Of a stretch of 64,000 nucleotides of DNA, positions 18,291 to 27,100 are shown in pieces. The DNA comes from Phocaeicola coprophilus. Lineage in GTDB: Bacteria; Bacteroidota; Bacteroidia; Bacteroidales; Bacteroidaceae. The translations under genes were made by a program, and so were the position numbers. Position 1 is the first letter of the stretch; every line of letters starts with the position of its first letter. The notes beneath the pieces were generated by a model. It was not told the origin of the DNA. It did no database searches and saw nothing but the letters and a program-made list of their open reading frames with translations. The stretch is taken from positions 248,001 to 312,000 of the forward strand of contig JACJJM010000001.1 of assembly GCA_016900015.1 (NCBI GenBank), written 5' to 3'.

Positions 18291-18363
18291 GGTATAAACT
18301 AATTATGAGCATCTACTTATACATATTATATACGACTGTGGTATGGGACGGGATGGTGAAGAA

Positions 18364-18405
18364 GAGGGCGTGCCATGCGGATTCTCATCCGGACGACACG
18401 CCCTC
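18364..18405 (-). terminator. Probable miaB terminator hairpin
   Basis: GAGGGCGTG (18364-18372) pairs with CACGCCCTC (18397-18405), with a second short stem inside. On the minus strand it follows the miaB stop by about 24 bases and is followed by TTCTTC, a weak U-tract. Confidence 0.6.
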
Positions 18406-18428
18406 CCGGGTCTGTATGAAGGTTATTT

Positions 18429-19790
18429 TTATTCTACAGCTTCCCCTTTCAGCGTAGCTGAGCTGGCATCCGTGATGCGCACGTTGACGAAATCGCCGAT
18501 GCGGTGTGTGCCGCGGTCGAACACGACGACTTTGTTTTGCTCCGTGCGGCCGAAGAGCTGTTCTTTCGAGCGTTTCGACACGCCCTCGACCAGCACTTCA
18601 TACGTGCGGCCGATGCAGCGGCGGTTGCTTTCGGCCGAGAGGCGGGTCTGGAGTTCGATGATTTCGTTCAGTCGGCGTATCTTCACTTCCTCGGGCACGT
18701 CATCGGGAAGGTGTTTGGAGGCGTATGTGCCGGGGCGTTCGGAGTATTTGAACATGAAGGCCGAGTCGTAGGCACATTCTTCCATGAGCGAGAGTGATTC
18801 GCGGTGGTCTTCCTCCGTCTCCGAGTGGTAGCCGGAGAAGATGTCCGTGCTCAGGCCGCAGTCGGGGATGATGCGGCGGATGGCTGCCACGCGGTCGAGA
18901 TACCACTCGCGGGTGTATTTGCGGTTCATCAGCTTCAGGATGCGGTTGCTGCCGCTCTGCACGGGCAGGTGGATGTGGCGGCAGACGTTCGGCACTTCGG
19001 CGATGACGCGGAGGGTCTCGTCGCTCATGTCCTTGGGGTGTGAGGTCGTGAAGCGGATGCGCACGCCCGGGGCCGACTCGGCCACGCGGCGCAGCAGGAC
19101 GGGGAAGGTGACGATGTCGCTTCCCTGTTCGAAGTGGTAGGAGTTCACGTTTTGTCCCAGCAGGGTGATTTCCTTGTAGCCTTTCTGTACGAGGTCGGCC
19201 ACTTCGCCCAGGATGCTCGCCACGTCGCGGCTACGTTCGCGTCCGCGCGTGTAGGGGACGATGCAGTAGTGGCAGAAGTTGTTGCACCCGCGCATGATGC
19301 TGACGAAGCCCGACACGTGCGTGCCGCAGATGCGCGAGGGGATGACATCGCGGTAGGTCTCCGTCGTCGACAGTTCGACGTTGATGGCCTTTTCGCCGGT
19401 TTCGGCCGATGCGATGAGGTCTGGCAGGGTCAGGTAGGCGTCGGGACCTGCCACAAGGTCGACGTGATGATGGGCGATAAGTTCGTCCTTCACCCGTTCG
19501 GCCATACAGCCCAATACGCCGATGATGAGTCCGCCCTTCTTCTTGCGCAGGGCGTTGAGCGCTTCCAGCCGGTTCAGGATTTTCTGTTCGGCGTTGTCGC
19601 GGATAGAGCATGTGTTCAGAAACACGGCGTCGGCGTCTTCGAGCCGGTCGCACACTTGGTAGCCGGCCATTTTCATCACCGAAGCCACGACTTCGCTGTC
19701 TGCCACGTTCATCTGGCAGCCGTAGGTCTCAATGAACAAAAGTTTGTCCGCAGTTGCAGATTTTAAGTCTGCTCCTTGTTCTTGCGTCAT
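18429..19790 (-). CDS. miaB: tRNA-2-methylthio-N6-dimethylallyladenosine synthase
   Basis: This radical-SAM methylthiotransferase adds a methylthio group to i6A37 of tRNA. The N-terminal UPF0004 domain has ETYGCQMNVADSE and later cysteines (LNTCSIRDN, GVLGCMAER) for the auxiliary cluster. The radical-SAM cysteines are in CNNFCHYCIVPYTRGRERS. A TRAM domain closes the protein (VLVEGVSKRSKEQLFGRTEQ). I took the ATG at 19790 (MTQEQGAD) rather than the GTG at 19823, giving 453 residues. It stands alone on the minus strand between two long intergenic regions. A -7 box (TATCTTTG on the minus strand) lies at 19894-19901. Confidence 0.96.
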   Translation of the reverse strand: MTQEQGADLKSATADKLLFIETYGCQMNVADSEVVASVMKMAGYQVCDRLEDADAVFLNTCSIRDNAEQKILNRLEALNALRKKKGGLIIGVLGCMAERVKDELIAHHHVDLVAGPDAYLTLPDLIASAETGEKAINVELSTTETYRDVIPSRICGTHVSGFVSIMRGCNNFCHYCIVPYTRGRERSRDVASILGEVADLVQKGYKEITLLGQNVNSYHFEQGSDIVTFPVLLRRVAESAPGVRIRFTTSHPKDMSDETLRVIAEVPNVCRHIHLPVQSGSNRILKLMNRKYTREWYLDRVAAIRRIIPDCGLSTDIFSGYHSETEEDHRESLSLMEECAYDSAFMFKYSERPGTYASKHLPDDVPEEVKIRRLNEIIELQTRLSAESNRRCIGRTYEVLVEGVSKRSKEQLFGRTEQNKVVVFDRGTHRIGDFVNVRITDASSATLKGEAVE

Positions 19791-19893
19791 GATGTAATAT
19801 GATTTTTTGAAGTTAATGCGCACCGGCAGTCACGAAAGGACAGCATGGCTGTCTGACTCCTGGTGGGCATGGTTAATGGATTTGATTTGCCTG

Positions 19894-19901
19894 CAAAGAT
19901 A
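19894..19901 (-). promoter_or_regulatory. -7 box of miaB
   Basis: The minus-strand sequence is TATCTTTG, an exact TAnnTTTG match about 105 bases before the chosen ATG. The nearest upstream TTTG is only 12 bases away, so the -33 element is uncertain. Confidence 0.5.
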
Positions 19902-20039
19902 ATCACTCGCGGGCAAACCTCCTTCAAAAAAGCGCCTTTTCGTGGTTTGCCTCTCTGCCGCCTTGCTTACGGATAGACAGTCAAAACGGGTTCTTACTGC
20001 TAATTCATAACCGTAATGCCTCTTGAAAGTGTGATTTTA

Positions 20040-20208
20040 ATAGCGTCTAATTATTAATTAATATTAAAAGGTTGAAGATTATGACTTCAAAACTTGACTT
20101 AATGACTTCTATTTTGCAATTTTGAGACGTGAAAAAACATTAGATTTTTTCATAGTTAAGGTTTAGGTTAAAGATTAAGGACAGGGAGCTGGGAAGTTCC
20201 CTGTTTTT
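20040..20208 (+). ncRNA. Candidate small RNA ending in an intrinsic terminator
   Basis: This stretch ends in a terminator (ACAGGGA 20181-20187, TCCCTGT 20198-20204, then five T) but no protein gene precedes it. A second hairpin, GAAAAAA/TTTTTTC, sits at 20131-20151. The only reading frame is a 14-codon ATG frame starting near 20081. The 5' end is a guess, because no TAnnTTTG box is obvious. It may instead be a leader or attenuator remnant. Confidence 0.4.
20181..20208 (+). terminator. Orphan intrinsic terminator
   Basis: A 7-bp perfect stem is followed by TTTTT on the plus strand. It is not downstream of any plus-strand gene, since miaB to its left points away, so it implies an unannotated plus-strand transcript. 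Confidence 0.7.
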
Positions 20209-20367
20209 ATGTGCCCGTTTGTGTCATGCAGCGGGTTCGAATGGGAGAATGTCAATCAGGAAAATCCGACACCGAGACGCGGAGAAGATGGGTTATAAGT
20301 CAGAAAATAAATACGTTGTGCGTGGGGTTCTGTGTGCTTAATCTCGATGCTGAATCCCGTCTGACCA

Positions 20368-20425
20368 CGGAAAGGAGGGTAGCCGACAGCGGAAAGGAGT
20401 CCGTCGTCGGCTACCCTCCTTTCCG
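20368..20425. repeat. 22-bp-unit repeat family, locus B (20-bp perfect palindrome arms)
   Basis: CGGAAAGGAGGGTAGCCGAC at 20368-20387 has its exact complement at 20406-20425. A second CGGAAAGGAG unit starts 22 bases after the first, at 20390. The stem of 20 bp and loop of 18 bases would be very stable in RNA or single-stranded DNA. Confidence 0.85.
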
Positions 20426-20498
20426 CTCATGGACGCCCTTAAGGGACAGTCCGGACCGGATTCGGCGCTTCCGATGTCCGGCTTTTGTCCTGTGTGGA

Positions 20499-20566
20499 GG
20501 GAGGATTATTTGGCGAAATGGTGGACTATTTGTCGGAGACAGGCGTCCGGAATAAAAAGTCCACCA
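20499..20566 (+). promoter_or_regulatory. Putative activator sites upstream of pectin locus 1
   Basis: GGGAGGATTATT (20499-20510) and GGTGGACTATTT (20520-20531) form two half-sites about two helical turns apart. A copy in the other direction, AAAGTCCACC, lies at 20556-20565. The AGTCCACC of the last lies exactly 50 bases before the -7 box at 20608, as the same octamer does at 24006 before the box at 24056. HTCS or AraC-type binding is inferred. Confidence 0.5.
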
Positions 20567-20607
20567 CTTCCGATAGATATTATTTGAGGGCATGGTGGTC
20601 GTGCATC

Positions 20608-20615
20608 TATCTTTG
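20608..20615 (+). promoter_or_regulatory. -7 box of pectin locus 1, first transcript
   Basis: TATCTTTG matches the TAnnTTTG consensus exactly. The leader to the first pectate lyase gene is about 185 bases and contains the hairpin at 20657-20747. Confidence 0.55.
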
Positions 20616-20656
20616 TAGCGTTGTTTTTTTCATGGAAATAAGGTTATGGTTGAGTA

Positions 20657-20747
20657 AAAAGGGTGTGTCATAAAAAGAAAAGAAGCGGATTCACAGAGAC
20701 GCGGAGCTCTTCAGGAGCTTGATTCTTTTCATTGTGGCACACCTTTT
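20657..20747 (+). repeat. Leader hairpin upstream of pectate lyase gene
   Basis: The arms AAAAGGGTGTGTCA (20657-20670) and TGGCACACCTTTT (20735-20747) pair with one bulge. Inner arms GAAAAGAA and TTCTTTTC and a small AGCTC/GAGCT stem continue the fold. It lies wholly inside the expected 5' leader. Confidence 0.6.
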
Positions 20748-20806
20748 CCTTGCCATGAAAGAGACGTGGTTAGTGTGGATGAAAATAAATAATGGTTGCA
20801 AGAAGA

Positions 20807-22360
20807 ATGAAACAAAACATGTTGACAGTAATGTGCTGTGCCTGCCTGTTGGCCGGTGTGGCTTGCACGAGCGATGACCCCATGACGGACAAACAGGAAC
20901 AAACTGAGCCCGGACAGGACGGACCGGCGCAAGATGTGCCGGACGAGGAAGTTCCCGACCGTACGAAAGTGGATGCCTTTCCCGGTGCTTACGGTGCCGG
21001 ACGCTATACGCGGGGAGGTGCCGGAGGGCGGGTGCTTGTCGTCAATTCGCTGGCCGATGACGGTTCGGAGGGTACGCTCCGATGGGCTGTCAGTCAGAAA
21101 GGGGCACGCACTGTGGTGTTTCGCGTGAGCGGCATCATCGAGCTGCAACGCGAACTGAAAATACAGGAAGGCGACCTGACCATCGCCGGACAGACCGCTC
21201 CCGGCGACGGCATCTGCGTGAAAAATCATTCGGTCGTCATCAATGCCGACAATGTCATCGTGCGCTTCATGCGCTTCCGTATGGGATCCGACGCCCTGAC
21301 GGGGAGCGAAGCCGACGGCTCGGACGCTTTCTGGGGACGGGGCTACAGCGACATCATCATCGACCATTGCTCCATGAGCTGGAGCACCGACGAATGTGCC
21401 TCCTTTTATAATAATAAGAACTTCACCATGCAGTGGTGCATCGTCACGGAGAGCCTGACCAAGTCGCTCCACGCCAAGGGCGACCACGGCTACGGTGGCA
21501 TCTGGGGCGGTTCGCCTGCAACTTTTCACCACAACCTCCTGGCACATCACTCCAACCGCACGCCTCGCCTGGACGGCAGCCGTTCGTCAGGAAAGCCCGA
21601 CGAGGAAAAGGTCGACCTGCGCAACAATGTCATCTACAACTGGGGTGGCGAAGGTGCTTACGGCGGTCAGGGTGGTTCTTATAACTTCGTGAACAACTAT
21701 TACAAGCCCGGCCCTTACCTGAAGAGCACGAACGGCAATGCTTGCAGCCGCATCTTCACGGCATACGCTGACGACGGCAGCAACAGCTCGAAAAACGAAT
21801 TGGGTACGTATGGCTCGTTCTATGTGAGCGGCAATTATTTCGACGGTTCGGTGCTGGACAACAAAAATCGTCTGGAGAGCATTGCCGAGGTGAATGCCGA
21901 CAACACGAAAGGCATTGTGGCCAAAAACGACTTCATCACGACGGACAAGCTGCTTGCCGCTGCCGAGTTTTCCATCACGGATGATGCCGCGGACTACACC
22001 CAGTCGGCTGCCGATGCGTATGAATCTGTGCTGAGATACGCGGGAGCTTCGCTCAAACGCGATGCCGTGGACGAGCGTGTGGTGAAGAATGTGCGCGACG
22101 GTGATTACACGGCTTCCGGCAGCAACGGTAGTGGGTACGGTTTCATAGACGACCCCTCGGACGTGGGCGGCTGGCCTGTTTACACCGGCGAAGCGCCGGC
22201 AGATTCGGACGGAGACGGGATGCCCGACGACTGGGAGAAGAAACGCGGTCTCGACCCGTCGAAAGACGACAGTGCAGGCTACGCGCTGAGTGATTCGTAC
22301 ACGAACCTGGAAGTCTACATGAACAGCCTGGTGGAAAGCCTGATGGGACTGAATGATTAA
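20807..22360 (+). CDS. Pectate lyase, PL1-type, lipoprotein
   Basis: This beta-helix lyase should cut de-esterified homogalacturonan by beta-elimination. The N-terminus has a Cys-ended signal (LLAGVAC) and then a low-complexity Asp/Glu/Pro/Gln linker, so the enzyme is probably tethered to the membrane. The catalytic region starts at VDAFPGAYGAGRYTRGGAGG. It shows DLTIAGQTAPGDGIC, IIIDHCSMSWSTDECASFY and HHSNRTPRLDG, the last carrying the conserved Arg. The C-terminus has a calcium-binding type-3 repeat, DSDGDGMPDDWEKKRGLDP. I chose ATG 20807 (517 residues); an ATG at 20792 adds five residues. It is about half identical by eye to the next gene. Exact PL1 subfamily was not tested. Confidence 0.9.
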   Translation: MKQNMLTVMCCACLLAGVACTSDDPMTDKQEQTEPGQDGPAQDVPDEEVPDRTKVDAFPGAYGAGRYTRGGAGGRVLVVNSLADDGSEGTLRWAVSQKGARTVVFRVSGIIELQRELKIQEGDLTIAGQTAPGDGICVKNHSVVINADNVIVRFMRFRMGSDALTGSEADGSDAFWGRGYSDIIIDHCSMSWSTDECASFYNNKNFTMQWCIVTESLTKSLHAKGDHGYGGIWGGSPATFHHNLLAHHSNRTPRLDGSRSSGKPDEEKVDLRNNVIYNWGGEGAYGGQGGSYNFVNNYYKPGPYLKSTNGNACSRIFTAYADDGSNSSKNELGTYGSFYVSGNYFDGSVLDNKNRLESIAEVNADNTKGIVAKNDFITTDKLLAAAEFSITDDAADYTQSAADAYESVLRYAGASLKRDAVDERVVKNVRDGDYTASGSNGSGYGFIDDPSDVGGWPVYTGEAPADSDGDGMPDDWEKKRGLDPSKDDSAGYALSDSYTNLEVYMNSLVESLMGLND

Positions 22361-22391
22361 AATCTGCGTCGCAACATAAAAGCATACAAAC

Positions 22392-23852
22392 ATGAAAAAC
22401 TCCATTATCCTCGCTTGCGGGTTGCTCCTGGCTGCATCGGTCGCAGGAGCACAAGGACTGAAGACCTATCCCACGCCCGACCGTTCGGCTGTGCCGGCCT
22501 TTCCCGGAGCTGACGGTGCTGGAAAATACACCACCGGAGGAGCCGGTGGCAAGGTTTACACGGTGACCTCCCTGGCTGATGACGGTTCGGAGGGGACACT
22601 TCGCTGGGCCATCCGCAAAGAAGGGCCGCGCACGATCGTGTTTGCCGTGAGCGGCATCATCGAACTGACTGAACCCCTGAAAATCAATCACGGCGACCTG
22701 ACCATCGCCGGCCAGACGGCTCCCGGCGACGGCATTTGCCTGAAGAACTACACGCTCGGCGTGTCGGCCGACAATGTCATTATCCGCTTCATCCGTTCGC
22801 GCATGGGAGCCGACATCAAGCAGAAGGGCGACGACGCGATGAACGGCTTCACCGGTCACCGCAAGATCATCATCGACCATTGCTCCATGAGCTGGAGCAC
22901 CGACGAGTGTGCCACGTTTTATGACAATCGAGACTTTACCCTCCAGTGGTGCATCGTCAGCGAGAGCCTGGCCAATTCCATCCATGAGAAAGGCAAGCAT
23001 GGCTATGGAGGCATCTGGGGCGGGCAGACTGCTTCCTTCCACCACAACCTCCTGGCACATCACACAAACCGCACGCCGCGCCTCTGTGGCAGCCGCTATA
23101 CGGGCAAGCCTGAGGAAGAGCGCGTGGAGTTGTTCAACAACGTCATCTATAATTATGGTAGCGCGTATGCCGGTGAGGGAGGTTCCTATAACTTCCTGAA
23201 CAACTATTATAAGCCCGGTCCGTACACATCTTTAAAAGCATCATGCAACCGTCTTTTTACGGCGTATGCCGATGATGGGAAAAATGAGAACAAAAAAGGT
23301 ACACATGGTGTTTTTTATTTTAAAGGAAACTACATTGACCCCACTTGCGACAGACTTACGGAAAAGAAGCGTAAGGCCATCCTGAAAGTGAATGAGGACA
23401 ACACAGCCGGACTGGTTGTTAAGGATGATTTTGCTCCGAAAAGCGAGTTGCTCGCCGCGGAGGCTTTCGACATCGCCGAGCACACCACACTGCAACCCAC
23501 GTGGGACGCCTACGAGTCGGTGCTTCTTCATGCCGGAGCTTCTTATAAGCGCGACAAGCACGATGCACGCATCGTAGACGAAGTGCGCAGGGGAACATAC
23601 ACCTACGAAGGTTCGCACGGCAGCACGTTAGGCATCATCGATCAGCCTTCGGACGTGGGCGGATGGGGTGAATATCGCTCCATGCCTGCTCCGGCGGATA
23701 CGGATGGCGACGGCATGCCTGATGAGTGGGAAAAAGCCCACGGCCTGAATCCGTCTGACCCTGCCGACGGAGCTATCTACAATTTGAATCCGCATTATAC
23801 GAATCTGGAAGTCTATTTGAACGAACTGGTGTCCGGAGCTTTCCCCGCCTGA
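22392..23852 (+). CDS. Pectate lyase, PL1-type, secreted
   Basis: This 486-residue enzyme has a cleavable signal peptide (LLLAASVAGAQG) with no lipobox, unlike its neighbour, so it is probably periplasmic or released. The PL1-type core has PAFPGADGAGKYTTGGAGG, DLTIAGQTAPGDGIC, IIIDHCSMSWSTDECATFY and HHTNRTPRLCG. The C-terminal type-3 calcium repeat reads DTDGDGMPDEWEKAHGLNP. It starts 31 bases after the first lyase gene and the two share long identical stretches, which points to a tandem duplication. Together they would supply oligogalacturonides to the SusCD pair encoded next. Confidence 0.9.
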   Translation: MKNSIILACGLLLAASVAGAQGLKTYPTPDRSAVPAFPGADGAGKYTTGGAGGKVYTVTSLADDGSEGTLRWAIRKEGPRTIVFAVSGIIELTEPLKINHGDLTIAGQTAPGDGICLKNYTLGVSADNVIIRFIRSRMGADIKQKGDDAMNGFTGHRKIIIDHCSMSWSTDECATFYDNRDFTLQWCIVSESLANSIHEKGKHGYGGIWGGQTASFHHNLLAHHTNRTPRLCGSRYTGKPEEERVELFNNVIYNYGSAYAGEGGSYNFLNNYYKPGPYTSLKASCNRLFTAYADDGKNENKKGTHGVFYFKGNYIDPTCDRLTEKKRKAILKVNEDNTAGLVVKDDFAPKSELLAAEAFDIAEHTTLQPTWDAYESVLLHAGASYKRDKHDARIVDEVRRGTYTYEGSHGSTLGIIDQPSDVGGWGEYRSMPAPADTDGDGMPDEWEKAHGLNPSDPADGAIYNLNPHYTNLEVYLNELVSGAFPA

Positions 23853-23863
23853 CAGTATCCCTT

Positions 23864-23954
23864 TCCTGAGAGTCATAGAACCCCGGTCCTAAAACGCATG
23901 GAACGGGGGTTCTAAAGATGATAGAAAGGTCGTTCTGAAGTGGTAGAGACAGGA
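23864..23954. repeat. Degenerate 23-bp tandem repeat, four units
   Basis: Four units start at 23864, 23887, 23910 and 23933, each beginning TCCT or TTCT and carrying TAGAA or TGGAA in the middle. The second and first also form a GAACCCC/GGGGTTC hairpin. The run lies between the second lyase gene and the susC promoter. It could be a terminator relic or a protein-binding array. Confidence 0.6.
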
Positions 23955-24002
23955 GTGTGAAAAAACGTGTACATCAAAAGTGGATTTTTCTCTTCTCCTA
24001 AA

Positions 24003-24035
24003 AATAGTCCACCCTATTAAGCGAATAGTCCTCCC
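24003..24035 (+). promoter_or_regulatory. Direct-repeat activator site upstream of susC (locus 1)
   Basis: AATAGTCCACCC (24003-24014) and AATAGTCCTCCC (24024-24035) are direct repeats 21 bases apart, two helical turns, the layout expected of an AraC-type dimer. The second repeat is 29 bases before the -7 box. The first octamer is shared with the site at 20558. Confidence 0.55.
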
Positions 24036-24055
24036 GGTGTGAAGGCTTATTAGCT

Positions 24056-24063
24056 TATATTTG
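24056..24063 (+). promoter_or_regulatory. -7 box of susC-susD transcript (locus 1)
   Basis: TATATTTG fits TAnnTTTG. There is no good TTTG at -33, as is common for activator-dependent promoters. The start codon of susC is 80 bases downstream. Confidence 0.6.
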
Positions 24064-24142
24064 CATGTGTGTTCATCTGTTATTGGATACTAAAAAGAAG
24101 AATATTTAGCAAACTTAAATCAATAACCAAAAAACTCTGCTT

Positions 24143-27100
24143 ATGAATCAAAAAAGTCTAATTGGAAGATGGGCGGCGACTCTCTTGATGAGCCTATGCT
24201 GCCTGTTGGCTTTCGCGCAAGGCAAGAGCGTGACGGGTACGGTGACTGACCCGACAGGCGAACCCTTGATTGGCGTAAGCGTGCAAGTGAAGGGTGCCAA
24301 GCAAGGCGCCATCACCGATTTTGACGGCAACTTCAAGCTGGCCAATGTGCCGGAAGGAAGCACGCTCGTCTTTTCTTATATCGGATACGTGACTGAAGAA
24401 GCACGCGTCGGTGCAGGTAATGCTCCGTTGAAAATCACGCTGCGTGAGGATGCCCAAAGCCTCGAAGAGGTCGTGGTCATCGGTTACGGTTCGGTGAAGA
24501 AGAAAGACATCACCGGCTCTGTGGCCACCGTAGATGCTGATGCGTTGGTAGCCGTGCCTGTGGCTTCGGCTGTCGAGGCTTTGCAAGGAAAGTTGGCCGG
24601 TGTGCAAATCACGACCACTGAAGGCTCGCCCGATGCCGAGATGAAGATTCGTGTGCGTGGTGGTGGTTCTATCACTCAAAGCAACGACCCGCTTTATATT
24701 GTGGATGGCTTCCCGGTGGATAATATCAGTGATATCCCGACGACTGACATTGAAGATATTACGGTATTGAAAGATGCTTCTTCGACGGCCATCTACGGTT
24801 CGCGTGGTGCCAACGGCGTTATCATCGTCACCACCAAGAGCGGTCAGGAGGGCAAGATCAGTGTCAATTACAATGCCTACATTTCTGTCAAGAAGCTGGC
24901 CGACAAGCTCGACGTGCTGAAACCTGCCGACTATGCCAAGTGGCAGTATGAATTGGCTTTGCTTAACAACCAGACAGCTGAAGATCCGATGAACCCTGAA
25001 CAGTACACTCAGTACTTCGGCAACTGGCAAGACATTGACCTATATAATAACGTAGACACCAATGACTGGCAGGACATTGTGTTTGGCCGTACCGGTACGA
25101 CTTTTAACCACAGCTTGAGCATCAGCGGCGGTTCAGACAAGATGAAGTTCTCGTTCAACTATTCGCACATGGACGACAAAGCCATCATGCAGATGTCCGA
25201 CTTCGTGCGCGATAACCTCAGCCTGAAGCTCAACGTGAAGCCGACCAAGAACACGAAGCTCGATTTCTCTGTGCGTTATGCCAAGCGCAAGGTGACCGGT
25301 GGTGGTATGAATGAGCAAAACGAATACTCCAGCTCCGACTCCCGTCTGAAGAATGCTATCCTCTATACCCCGTTCCCCATCGAGGGACTGACTGATGCTG
25401 CAGCAGATGCGACTGACCCGGACTTCAACCTCTACAACCCGATGGAGTCCGTGCGCGACAACGACCGTCTGCAACGCCGCGAAACGTGGAACATCAATGG
25501 CAGCTTCACGTGGGAAATCTTCAAGAACTTCCAATTCAAGACTGAGTTCGGATGGGATACGTATGACAATGACGACAACCGCTACTACGGGCCTACTACT
25601 TATTATGTCCGTGAGCGCGTGAGCGACGGCTACAAGAACATGCCCGCCATCGTGCTCACCGGAACCGAGCGCAACACCCTGCGCAACACCAACACCTTGA
25701 GCTACGACTTCGAGAAACTCTTTGCCAAGGACAGCCGCCATCACCTGAACATGATGGTGGGCCAGGAATACATCATCACCAAGGAGCGCGAGATGACCAA
25801 CAACTTGCAAGGCTTCCCCTTGGGCTTCGACGCCAACGATTGCTTCACGCTCACCACGCAAGGTCACCCCTACGAGGTGAACGACTACTATTCGCCCAAT
25901 GACATCCTGTTCTCTTGGTTCGGTCGTGTGAACTACGATTTCGATAGCAAGTACCTCCTTTCGGCTACCTTCCGTGCCGATGGCTCTTCCAAGTTTGCCG
26001 AGGGCAACCGTTGGGGCTTCTTCCCCTCCGCAGCCGTGGCATGGCGTATCTCTGCCGAGCCGTTCATGGAAGACACACGCTCGTGGTTGGACGATTTGAA
26101 ACTGCGTTTCAGCTACGGTACAGCCGGAAACAACAACATCCCCGGCGGGCAGATTGTGCAGACGTGGGCTTCGTCGGCTACGAACTTCCTTAACACGACC
26201 GACATCATTTGGGCTCCTTCTGCCAACATGTATAACCCCGACCTGAAGTGGGAAACCACCATCACCCGCAACCTTGGTTTGGACTACACCCTCTTCGGAG
26301 GCCGCCTGAACGGTTCGTTGGAATACTATTGGAACTCTACGAAAGACTTGCTCATCTTGTTCCGTACAGCCGGTATCGGTTACGAAGGACAATACCGCAA
26401 CATGGGTGAGACCGCCAACCGTGGTTTTGAAGCTACCATCAACTGGGTGGCTGTAAACAAGCCCAACTTCGGTTTGAACTTCAATGCCAACATCAGCTTC
26501 AACCAGAGCGAAATCAAGTCGCTCGGCATGATGAACGACTTCACTGAGACTACCAAATGGAACTCCGACATCACAGGCGACTTCCTCGTAGCCGTGGGCG
26601 GCGAAGTGGGCGAGATGTACGGCTACCGCAACGACGGCCGTTACGAAGTATCCGACTTCACGGGCTATGATGAGGTAAATCACCGGTGGATATTGCGTGA
26701 CGACGTGGTAGATTCCTCGCCTGTGGTCGGCGACCTCCGTCCCGGTACGGTGAAGTTGAAAGACCTCACGGGTGAAGGTCTTGTGAATGCCGGCGACCAA
26801 GAAGTCGTGGGCAATGCTAATCCCGTACACACCGGTGGTTTCGGCATGAACATGCGCGTCTACGACTTCGATCTTTCGGCCAATTTCAACTGGAGCTACG
26901 GCAACGACATCTACAATGCCAACAAGATAGAGTACACCTCGACGGCCGGCACCAAGTACCGCAACATGACCACCGAGATGGCCGACGGCAAGCGTTGGAC
27001 GAACCTTAACCCCGATGGCACGCTCTGCAACGACCCCGAGCAACTGGCTGCCCTAAATGCCAACACTACCATGTGGTCGCCCTACATGCAGCGTTTCTTC

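Noticed and set aside
25133-27043. 636-codon minus-strand frame opposite susC of locus 1
   Set aside because: G/C-rich codon bias on the coding strand leaves the antisense frame open; no signal or domain is seen.
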